49,383 bases of DNA, taken from positions 1-49,383 of the forward strand of contig CAYVZU010000012.1 in NCBI GenBank assembly GCA_964455935.1, in the 5' to 3' direction. Made by a program: the position numbers and the translations under genes. Below the pieces are notes generated by a model that did no database searches, was not told the DNA's origin, and was given only the letters and a program-made list of their open reading frames with translations. Position 1 is the first letter of the stretch. Each line of letters opens with the position of its first letter. This DNA comes from CAYVZU01 sp964455935 (GTDB lineage Bacteria; Fibrobacterota; CAYVZU01). Shown here in pieces: positions 42,901 to 49,383 of this stretch.

Positions 42901-44844
42901 CTACTTCCCTTTCCGGGTATAGTTGAGCAATCCGCCGGTGAAGATAATTTCCTTTTCCCGGTCCGTGAGATCGTGGGCGGCCTGCACTTCCAAATTGTTC
43001 ACCTTGTCGCCAAGAACCACCACCTTCTCTTTGCGTACCATGTCCAAAATGTCGGCGGCTTCCAGCTTGTCACCGGCTTCGATGAGGTCGTAGTCGCCGG
43101 GAGTCATGAATGTGAGAGGGAGAACGCCAAAATTGATGAGATTGGCCCGATGAATGCGCTCGATGCTCTTGGCCAGCACAACTTTGACTCCCAGAAACAT
43201 CGGACACATCGCCGCATGCTCGCGGCTTGAGCCCTGGCCATACGAGAGCCCCGCGACGATAATGTTATCCAGGCCGGCTCTCTTGTTCTCCAGGCAGCGC
43301 TTCGAGAACTCCGAATCGATGTTCTCGAAAACGAAGGACGCGTATTTCTGGATGTTCGAACGGTACTTCAGCCGCAGGCCCGCGGGCATAATGTGGTCGG
43401 TCGTAATCTTATCGCCCACTTTGATCGAGATGATCCCGTTAATTGTCGGCTTGAGCGCCTCGTTGCGCGGCGGCTCGCCGATGTTGGGACCGCGGGACAC
43501 CATCACGCTCTCCGCTTTTTTTGGCGGCACGAGAATCATGCGGTCATCGATCAGGAACCGCTTGGGCATGGCGATTTTCGGGTATGGCTTGCCGCGGAAT
43601 ATTTTGCGCGGATCCGCGATTTCGCCGGAAATGGCCGCTGCGACAGCCGACTCGGGCGATGACAAATACACCTGGGCGTCTTTTGTCCCGGAACGACCCT
43701 CGAAATTGCGGTTGCTGGTCCGGATCGAGATTCCGCCGCTCTTGGGCGATTGCCCGTTGCCGATGCAGAACCCGCAGGTGTTCTCCAGCACACGCATGCC
43801 GGATGCGACAATGTCGGCCAGCGCGCCGTTGCGGCTGATCATCTCGAAGACCTGGCGGCTGCCGCAGGCAATTCCCGCCGGAACATTTGAATGGATTTGT
43901 TTTCCCTTAAGCATGCGCGCTACGGTCATCATATCACGATAACTTGAGTTCGTGCACGACCCAATCAAGACCTGATCCACCTTTTTGCCCGAGAGATGCG
44001 CGACCGATTTGATGTGATCGGGCGAGTGCGGACACGCCATCAGCGGCTCCAGTTCCCGCAGATCGATCTCGATGATCCTGTCGTAGGTTGCGCCGGGTTC
44101 GGGCAGCAGCTCCTTCCACCGCTTGCCGCGGCTCTGCGCAACTAGAAACGCCCTGGTCACCGCATCCGAAGGAAAAATGGATGTGGTTACGCCCAGTTCG
44201 GCCCCCATATTCGTGATGGTGGCCCGCTCGGGAACGGAAAGCGTCTTAACGCCTTCTCCGCCGTATTCAAGGACCCTGCCCACATTGCCTTTGGTCGTAA
44301 GAATCTCCAGCAACTTCAGGATTATGTCTTTGGCCGAAACCCAGGATTTCAGCTTGCCGGTCAGGTTGACCCGAATGACCTTTGGACAGGTCAGGTAGAA
44401 CGCGCCGCCCCCCATGGCCACTGCCACATCCAGCCCGCCCGCGCCAATGGCCAGCGCGCCCATTCCACCGGCCGTGGGCGTATGCGAATCGGATCCCAGC
44501 AAAGTCTTACCCGGCGCGGCGAAGCGCTCCAGATGAACCTGGTGGCAGATCCCGTTTCCCGCTTTGCTGTAGAGAATTCCGTATTGGGCCGCCACCGCCT
44601 GCAGATAACGGTGATCGTCGGCGTTCTCGAATCCTTCCTGCAACGTATTATGATCGACATAGGAAACCGAAAGCTCGGTTTTAACGCGGGGTATGCCAAG
44701 GGACTCGAATTGCAGATATGCCATGGTGCCCGTGGCATCCTGCGTCAATGTCTGGTCAATGCGAATCGCGATCTCTTCACCCGAAACCAGAGAACCGGAA
44801 ACCAGATGTTCTTTCAAGATCTTCTGCACGACGTTCTGCTTCAT
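42901..44844 (-). CDS. acn: Aconitate hydratase
   Basis: The 647-residue protein interconverts citrate and isocitrate through a [4Fe-4S] cluster. The cluster cysteines lie in GSCTNSSYRDM and ENTCGFCIGNGQSP. GSDSHTPTAGGMGALAIGAGG marks the N-terminal substrate region. SYGQGSSREHAAMCP in the C-terminal swivel domain provides the arginine/serine contacts. The length places it with the shorter bacterial aconitases rather than the roughly 890-residue AcnA. The start is preceded by the 42-bp palindrome. Aconitase relatives also hydrate mesaconate-like acids, but the motifs here fit aconitase. Confidence 0.93.
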   Translation of the reverse strand: MKQNVVQKILKEHLVSGSLVSGEEIAIRIDQTLTQDATGTMAYLQFESLGIPRVKTELSVSYVDHNTLQEGFENADDHRYLQAVAAQYGILYSKAGNGICHQVHLERFAAPGKTLLGSDSHTPTAGGMGALAIGAGGLDVAVAMGGGAFYLTCPKVIRVNLTGKLKSWVSAKDIILKLLEILTTKGNVGRVLEYGGEGVKTLSVPERATITNMGAELGVTTSIFPSDAVTRAFLVAQSRGKRWKELLPEPGATYDRIIEIDLRELEPLMACPHSPDHIKSVAHLSGKKVDQVLIGSCTNSSYRDMMTVARMLKGKQIHSNVPAGIACGSRQVFEMISRNGALADIVASGMRVLENTCGFCIGNGQSPKSGGISIRTSNRNFEGRSGTKDAQVYLSSPESAVAAAISGEIADPRKIFRGKPYPKIAMPKRFLIDDRMILVPPKKAESVMVSRGPNIGEPPRNEALKPTINGIISIKVGDKITTDHIMPAGLRLKYRSNIQKYASFVFENIDSEFSKRCLENKRAGLDNIIVAGLSYGQGSSREHAAMCPMFLGVKVVLAKSIERIHRANLINFGVLPLTFMTPGDYDLIEAGDKLEAADILDMVRKEKVVVLGDKVNNLEVQAAHDLTDREKEIIFTGGLLNYTRKGK

Positions 44845-44880
44845 TTCTTCACCCCGCTCTCAATATTCTTTAACAGGAGA

Positions 44881-44922
44881 ATTTGGACGGGATAACAGGA
44901 TATCCTGTTATCCCGTCCAAAT
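44881..44922. repeat. Perfect 42-bp palindrome of the GACAGG/CCTGTC repeat family
   Basis: ATTTGGACGGGATAACAGGA (44881-44900) joins directly to its exact reverse complement (44903-44922) through a central TA. It lies between the CDP-alcohol phosphatidyltransferase stop and the aconitase start. Single half-copies of the same word occur at 0.55, 38.59 and 48.90 kb. Confidence 0.85.
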
Positions 44923-44940
44923 CATCTGATTCCCATTTTC

Positions 44941-45561
44941 TCAAAGAGGCTTGCTTTGTTGCGGTTGCGCCGGGTCCAGGTCCCGCGTTCCTCTCCAAAC
45001 CAGGTAGATTCGTTGGCCAACCGTCACATATCCGATCAAGGCCACGGCCGCAACACCCACCAGCAGGGCATTGTGCGCGATCAGCGCGCAGACGCCCAGG
45101 ACCACTCCCCGGTCGGCCCTCTGAAGAAATCCGTCTTTGGGATCGAAACCGGCCGCTTCTCCCCTGGCACGCACATAGCTTGTCATTAGCGCACCGGTCA
45201 TGGATAGGAAGACCAGAAATGAGGCGAGCGGAAAATAAGGCGTTCCCAGAAAGCTGATCAGGATCCCCAGCCCAATTGCGATTTCGGCAATGCGGTCCAG
45301 GGTGGAATCGAGAAATCCGCCAAAGCGGGTGATCATTTTGCCGTCACGCGCGACCTTCCCGTCCACTCCGTCGAGAATTCCGCCTATGGCAATGATGGCG
45401 ACCCCAAGTCCGAACCGGCGAAACGCGAAACAGACCGCCCCCCCAAGCACCAGCGCCAAACCGGCGAGCGTGATCCAGTTGGGTGAAATCCGGCGCCGGA
45501 TAAAAAATGAACTGATTGGATGGATCAGCTTTTCAAAAGGCTTTTTGAAGTGGTGCAGCAT
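44941..45561 (-). CDS. CDP-alcohol phosphatidyltransferase
   Basis: The 206-residue membrane protein carries the complete catalytic signature DGVDGKVARDGKMITRFGGFLDSTLDR (DxxDGxxAR...GxxxDxxxD) and several hydrophobic helices (WITLAGLALVLGGAVCFAF; YFPLASFLVFLSMTGAL; LLVGVAAVALIGYVTVG). It transfers a phosphatidyl group from CDP-diacylglycerol (or a related CDP-alcohol) to a polar acceptor such as glycerol phosphate or inositol phosphate. The acceptor cannot be read from the sequence. The RBS is weak. Confidence 0.9.
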   Translation of the reverse strand: MLHHFKKPFEKLIHPISSFFIRRRISPNWITLAGLALVLGGAVCFAFRRFGLGVAIIAIGGILDGVDGKVARDGKMITRFGGFLDSTLDRIAEIAIGLGILISFLGTPYFPLASFLVFLSMTGALMTSYVRARGEAAGFDPKDGFLQRADRGVVLGVCALIAHNALLVGVAAVALIGYVTVGQRIYLVWRGTRDLDPAQPQQSKPL

Positions 45562-45666
45562 TTCGGGAAAATACTAGCTCCCCCAGCTTGGGGAAAGAAA
45601 ACTTTTCCGGCCCTGTCCGACATTGATATATTATTAGCATACATATACAAAAATGGGGAGATGATT

Positions 45667-46521
45667 ATGAAGGCAAACCGCATTATTTCAACGTTTATTG
45701 TATTGCTGACGGCCGCGGTTCCGGCTGTCCATGCCCAGGACATTCACCAACTCGTTCAAGACTTGTCCAGTTCCAGTTCCGAGAAGAGGATGAACGCGGC
45801 CTCCACGCTGGGCGAACTGGGGGCCAATGCGGCCCCGGCTGTTCCGGCCCTGACCAGCGCTTTGCGCGATGATGATGCCTATGTCCGCAACTTCGCGGCC
45901 AGTGCGCTGGGGTTGGTGGGGCCCGCGGCCGGACCGGCCGTTCCCGAACTGATTCGCGCCCTGCATGACGCCGACGAATCGGTCGTGCAGGCCGCGCAAC
46001 GCGCTTTGGGCGGCATTGGTCCCGGCGCAAAGGCCGCCGTTCCCGAATTGGTGATTCTTCTCAGGATGTGGCAGTCTTCGGCAGCGGAGAATCCGGCGGC
46101 ATACGCCTTGATTCGAATTGGGGTCCCATCGGTTAAATCCTTGACCGAGGTCGCGCGCGACGATGACAACCGGGTGGCCCTTGCGGCAATCTATTGCCTG
46201 GGCGAGATTGGATCGAAATCGCCGGAAGCGGTGGCCGCTCTGAAGACCACCTTCCAGAGTTCCGACCCTTCGGTCTGCGAGAATTCAGCGGTGGCATTGC
46301 GCAAATTGGGCGAGGTTTCCATTCCCATTTTCCGGCAGAACCTGTCCCACAAGGACGCAACCGTGCGCAAACATTCGGCCTGGTCTCTGGCCAAGATGAA
46401 TGCAAAAAGCGCGATTCCGGCCCTGGAAAAACAGTTTCTGGCGGACAAGAATCCCGAGGTCAAGCAAGCGATCAAGTGGTCGATCGATCACTTGCAGGGA
46501 AAAGAACAGGGGCAGGAATAA
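45667..46521 (+). CDS. Secreted HEAT-repeat protein
   Basis: The 284-residue protein has a signal peptide (MKANRIISTFIVLLTAAVPAVHA) followed by about six HEAT/PBS-lyase-type repeats of 30-40 residues, visible as recurring A[AS].LG..G....A[VA]P.L...L.D.D..V blocks (SEKRMNAASTLGELG, AYVRNFAASALGLVG, ESVVQAAQRALGGIG). Such solenoids mediate protein contacts and have no catalytic site. The ATG at 45667 has GGGGAG 6 nt upstream; the ATG at 45661 would be too close. A STAS-domain gene follows 28 nt later on the same strand. Confidence 0.88.
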   Translation: MKANRIISTFIVLLTAAVPAVHAQDIHQLVQDLSSSSSEKRMNAASTLGELGANAAPAVPALTSALRDDDAYVRNFAASALGLVGPAAGPAVPELIRALHDADESVVQAAQRALGGIGPGAKAAVPELVILLRMWQSSAAENPAAYALIRIGVPSVKSLTEVARDDDNRVALAAIYCLGEIGSKSPEAVAALKTTFQSSDPSVCENSAVALRKLGEVSIPIFRQNLSHKDATVRKHSAWSLAKMNAKSAIPALEKQFLADKNPEVKQAIKWSIDHLQGKEQGQE

Positions 46522-46549
46522 TTTCTCTTCGATTTTGGAAGCGAGACGA

Positions 46550-46966
46550 ATGATCAGGCAGGAAGATCTGGACGCGGTATTCTGCGGCGCGCCCAACAAA
46601 GACCCCATTGAACAACCGCCCGTCGAAGCCCGGGTGCTTCCCGGCGGTATTGTTGTGATTTCCATCAAGGGCCATATTTTAAGCCAGAGCCGAAGTCTTC
46701 ATATCTTCGACCAAATCCGCGATTTAATCCGAGGCCAGCACCCCCATCTGATTCTGGATTTGAAGGAATGCGAGTATCTCTCGTTCATCCTGCTGGGTTC
46801 CATTGCCGGCGTTGCCAAGGACGACATGCGACCGGGATTTCAGGTTTTCGTGGCCGGCGCCAATGAAACAATCAAAGACGTCATGCGCCTGACCGGCCTT
46901 GATAAGGATTTTCTAAAAATCTGCAATACGGTCGAAGACGCGGTGAAGGCCCTGGAAGACGTCTAA
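46550..46966 (+). CDS. STAS-domain protein (anti-sigma-factor-antagonist-like), phospho-site substituted
   Basis: The 138-residue protein has a STAS fold: VVISIKGHILSQSRSLHIFDQI, then LILDLKECEYLSFILLGSIAGVAK and FQVFVAGANETIKDVMRLTGLD, the standard order of strands and helices. In SpoIIAA-like proteins the helix cap reads xDSSGLG with the phosphorylated Ser. Here the aligned stretch is LSFILLG, so that Ser is replaced by Phe and the first Ser stands at the Asp position. It may therefore be a constitutive or structural partner rather than a phospho-switch. About 26 residues precede the domain. It is probably co-transcribed with the HEAT protein. Confidence 0.8.
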   Translation: MIRQEDLDAVFCGAPNKDPIEQPPVEARVLPGGIVVISIKGHILSQSRSLHIFDQIRDLIRGQHPHLILDLKECEYLSFILLGSIAGVAKDDMRPGFQVFVAGANETIKDVMRLTGLDKDFLKICNTVEDAVKALEDV

Positions 46967-46990
46967 CGTACAACGCCTTACGTCTAACGT
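46959..46990. repeat. ACGTCTAACGT-type repeat at the STAS 3' end
   Basis: GACGTCTAACGTACAACGCC followed by TTACGTCTAACGTTTAGCG fills the short space between the convergent STAS and htpG genes. Its first bases form the last codons and stop of the STAS gene, as also seen for DUF523. Confidence 0.55.
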
Positions 46991-48877
46991 TTAGCGTCCC
47001 CCTGACACCTTCAGCAACAATTCGTTGACGCGGCGTGTATAGGCCTTGGGGTCCTTAAGCACCTGTCCCTCAGCGATCTGCGCCTGCTCGTATAACAGCA
47101 GGACCCATTGTTCCAGTTGAACGTCCTTGGGATCCTTTTCGTATACCCGATTCAGGTTCTGAATTATGGGATGGTCTGGATTGATTTCGAAAATTCGCTT
47201 TGACGACGCGACTTCCTGACCCATGGCGGCCATGATTTTCTCCATATGTACGCCCATATCGTGCTCGTCCGAAACCAGGCAGGTCGGACTGTCTTTAAGC
47301 CGTGTTGTCACGCGCACGTCCTTGACGCGTTCCGCAAGAATGTTCTTAATGCGCTCGGTGAACTTTTTCAGCTCCGATTCGGCTTCCTTCTTTTTCTTTT
47401 TCTCTTCTTTGCCCAAATCCCCCAGGTCCAGCTCGCCTTTTGTGGCGGAAACAAGGCGCTTGCCTTCGTATGCGTGAATGGCATTGACGACCCACTCATC
47501 GATGGGATCCAGCATATAGAGAACCTCGATGCTCTTTTCGCGAAAGACCTCCAGGTGGGGACTCTTCTCGACGATATCGCGGCTTTCACCGGTAATGTAG
47601 TAAATCTCCTTCTGGTCCTCGCGCATGCGGCTGACGTATTGTTTCAGGGAGGTGAGTTCGTCCTTGTCCTTGGTCATGGAGGACGAAAAGCGGACCAGTT
47701 CCAGCAGTTTTTCCTTGTTGTCGAGGTCCGAAGGAACGCCCTCCTTTATAACGGGACCGAATCGCTTCCAGAACGTGCGGTACTGTTCCGGTTCGTTCTC
47801 GGCAATCTCCTTGAGCTTTCCCAGGATTTTGCCCACAATGGATTTGCGGATTTTCTCGATGACGGGATTGTGCTGGAGCATTTCGCGCGAGACGTTCAGC
47901 GGCAGGTCCTCGGAATCCACCACGCCTTTGACAAACCGCAGATACTCGGGCATCAGCTCTTTGCAGTCGTCCATGATGAAAACGCGCTTGACATAGAGCC
48001 GGATTCCGTGCTTGCGCTGCGGCTCAAAGAGATCGAACCCGGGCCTTTCGGGCACAAAGAGAAGGGCCGAATATTCCGTCGCGCCTTCGGCGCGGGTGTG
48101 AATGGTCGCCAGCGGATCGCCTATTCCACCAGCAACCTGATTGAAGAAATCCTTGTATTGCTCGGCCGTGACTTCCACAGCCGGCCGCTTCCAAAGCGGT
48201 TTTGTCTGGTTGACGATTTCGTCCTTGCCCTTGCTGTCGGGAAGGATTATGGGGAAGGCTATGAAATCGGAGTATTTCTTGATCAGCGAGCGGATCTCCC
48301 AATCCTCCGTAAAACGATCCTCGCCATCCTTCAGGTAAACCGTGATTTCGGTCCCGCGGCCGACCTTTTCCGTTTCTTGGAGCGTGTAATCGGTCGCGCC
48401 GTCCGACTCCCACTGAACGGCCGGCTCGTTGGTTCCCGCCCGTTTGGTCACAACCTTCACGGACGAAGCGACCATGAAGGCCGAGTAGAACCCCACGCCG
48501 AACTGCCCGATCAGGTTGGCGTCTGCTTTCTGATCACCGGTCAATTTTTCGAGAAACGCTTTTGTGCCGCTGCGGGCGATGGTGCCGATGTTCTCGATCA
48601 CCTCGGCCCTGCTCATGCCAGTGCCGTTATCGGAGATGGTGAGGGTCTTGGCATTTTTATCAAGTTTGATGTGGATTGCCAGCTCGGTGTCATCGCCCAG
48701 GATGTCGGGACGGGTCACCGCTTCGAAGCGAAGCCGGTCCAGCGCGTCCGAGGCATTGGAAATCAACTCGCGAACAAAGATTTCCTTGTGACTGTAGAGC
48801 GAATGCACCACGAGGTGCAGAAGCTGTTTGGCCTCGGTCTGGAATTGCAGCTTTTCAGGTGTTGCGGTTGTGGACAT
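46991..48877 (-). CDS. htpG: Hsp90 chaperone HtpG
   Basis: The 628-residue protein is the cytosolic ATP-dependent Hsp90. The N-terminal GHKL ATPase has ELISNASDALDRLRF, TISDNGTGMSRAEV and QFGVGFYSAFMVA. The middle domain contains KPLWKRPAVEVT, RVFIMDDCKELMPEYLRF and LPLNVSREMLQ. The C-terminal dimerisation region is intact. The start at 48877 has GGAGG 8 nt upstream; a longer in-frame extension translates the intergenic GACAGGATAACAG repeat and is unlikely. Transcription is probably heat or stress controlled, but I see no CIRCE element. Confidence 0.97.
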   Translation of the reverse strand: MSTTATPEKLQFQTEAKQLLHLVVHSLYSHKEIFVRELISNASDALDRLRFEAVTRPDILGDDTELAIHIKLDKNAKTLTISDNGTGMSRAEVIENIGTIARSGTKAFLEKLTGDQKADANLIGQFGVGFYSAFMVASSVKVVTKRAGTNEPAVQWESDGATDYTLQETEKVGRGTEITVYLKDGEDRFTEDWEIRSLIKKYSDFIAFPIILPDSKGKDEIVNQTKPLWKRPAVEVTAEQYKDFFNQVAGGIGDPLATIHTRAEGATEYSALLFVPERPGFDLFEPQRKHGIRLYVKRVFIMDDCKELMPEYLRFVKGVVDSEDLPLNVSREMLQHNPVIEKIRKSIVGKILGKLKEIAENEPEQYRTFWKRFGPVIKEGVPSDLDNKEKLLELVRFSSSMTKDKDELTSLKQYVSRMREDQKEIYYITGESRDIVEKSPHLEVFREKSIEVLYMLDPIDEWVVNAIHAYEGKRLVSATKGELDLGDLGKEEKKKKKEAESELKKFTERIKNILAERVKDVRVTTRLKDSPTCLVSDEHDMGVHMEKIMAAMGQEVASSKRIFEINPDHPIIQNLNRVYEKDPKDVQLEQWVLLLYEQAQIAEGQVLKDPKAYTRRVNELLLKVSGGR

Positions 48878-48897
48878 TGTGAATACCTCCAACATAA

Positions 48898-48925
48898 GAA
48901 TTTGGACAGGATAACAGATCATTCC
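48898..48925. repeat. Half-copy of the GGACAGGATAACAG repeat
   Basis: GAATTTGGACAGGATAACAGAT in the htpG leader matches one arm of the 42-bp palindrome at 44.88 kb with one base different. Confidence 0.65.
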
Positions 48926-48937
48926 ATGACGTTGAAT

Positions 48938-49383
48938 TCATATGATTCCCGCGGACAATTGCTGCATATGGATCATGCCATGATAGCGGCCGCCGTCCTC
49001 CATAAGCGCCTGGTGCGCGCCCGTTTCCACAATGCGTCCCTGGTCGAGGACAACGATAAGGTCCGCGTTGCGGATGGTCGACAGCCGGTGGGCAATGGTA
49101 ATTGTGGTTCGTCCGGCCATCAGGCGTTTGAGCGCTTCCTGAATCAGGTGCTCGGTAAAAGTGTCGATCGAGGACGTGGCCTCATCTAGAATCAGGATGG
49201 GAGCGTCTTTCAGCAAAGCTCTGGCAATGGATATGCGCTGTTTCTGTCCGCCCGAGAGTTTTACGCCGCGCTCTCCCACGACCGTATCATAACCGTCGAC
49301 AAGGCCGTCCACGAATTCGCATACATTGGCCGCTTCGCTGGCCGCGAGCGTCTCGGTGTCCGTGGCGTCGCCGCGTGCAAACA
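48938..49383 (-). CDS. ABC exporter, ATP-binding domain (5' end beyond window)
   Basis: The C-terminal part of an ABC transporter nucleotide-binding domain continues past the window edge. It has the signature motif VKLSGGQKQRISIARALL, Walker B ILILDEATSSID, and the H-loop TITIAHRLSTIRNADLIVVLD. The stretch before (FARGDATDTETLAASEAANV) is the usual Q-loop-to-signature helical region. The layout fits an MsbA-type exporter half with fused membrane domain; the substrate cannot be read from this part. It runs towards htpG. Confidence 0.92.
   Translation of the reverse strand, partial: FARGDATDTETLAASEAANVCEFVDGLVDGYDTVVGERGVKLSGGQKQRISIARALLKDAPILILDEATSSIDTFTEHLIQEALKRLMAGRTTITIAHRLSTIRNADLIVVLDQGRIVETGAHQALMEDGGRYHGMIHMQQLSAGII

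Noticed and set aside
45623..45651. Promoter-like TTGATA/TATACA ahead of the HEAT-repeat gene
   Set aside because: The spacing is short (15 nt) and the start site would fall on the ribosome binding site.
47246..49189. 647-codon plus-strand frame opposite htpG
   Set aside because: It is antisense to HtpG and the ABC domain, whose motifs are intact; no RBS or protein motifs of its own.

Overview
The window comes from a moderately GC-rich bacterium, probably an uncultured member of the Fibrobacterota/Chlorobiota/Bacteroidota (FCB) superphylum, known from a draft assembly (a run of 10 Ns interrupts one gene). The phylum is an inference. It rests on large secreted proteins ending in FlgD/type-9-secretion-like Ig modules, a PorV-like outer membrane barrel, lipoproteins with FAD/FMN transferase chemistry, and strongly repetitive intergenic DNA. 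No rRNA is present to settle it. About 41 protein genes and one tRNA are supported; most lie on the minus strand.

Layout. 0-8.4 kb: cell-surface block on the minus strand: a CsgG-like/PorV-like fusion, a giant multi-domain surface protein cut by the N gap, and an outer membrane barrel, with three hairpins between the first two genes. 8.6-16.7 kb: housekeeping genes: rpmB, trpD, a heptose-7-phosphate-kinase-type sugar kinase, a site-2 protease, an RpiB-GlyA fusion, gapA, a nucleotidyltransferase and obg. 16.8-22.1 kb: signalling genes: FmdB zinc ribbon, CheY-like receiver, GGDEF protein, a subtilase with a C-terminal sorting-like domain, and a PilZ gene that appears frameshifted in a C run.

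22.3-30.7 kb is the most coherent system: a single minus-strand operon gntR-glmS-glmL-glmE-mal-DUF1446(AtuA)-DUF4387-ATPase. It encodes coenzyme-B12 glutamate mutase, its reactivating factor and methylaspartate ammonia-lyase, which together convert glutamate to mesaconate. They are followed by three translationally coupled proteins of unsettled role. The promoter is near-consensus and overlaps a long inverted repeat that is a good candidate GntR operator. No mesaconase or citramalate lyase is present; the DUF1446/DUF4387 pair occupies that place. The 3' end of the operon abuts a 185-bp palindromic MITE-like element whose two ends form the stop codons of both flanking convergent genes.

30.7-37.8 kb: an endonuclease-III-like protein with a substituted iron-sulfur ligand, an ApbE lipoprotein, a small FlgD-Ig protein, a YdcF protein, an unknown secreted protein, DUF523 and RmuC. 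37.9-38.7 kb: tRNA-Arg(CCU) beside a gene-poor scar with a 3' fragment of radC. 38.7-49.4 kb: DUF1846, a lipase, a YiiX-like cysteine hydrolase lipoprotein, aconitase, a CDP-alcohol phosphatidyltransferase, a HEAT-repeat protein, a STAS protein lacking the phospho-serine, HtpG, and the 3' end of an ABC exporter gene.

Throughout, spaces between genes carry degenerate short-word repeats of several distinct vocabularies (ACGT-, AATTATGAATT-, CCCATTC-, CCTGTC-, AACTGACA- and CGGACGAGT-type), often mirrored into hairpins, plus a perfect 42-bp palindrome.
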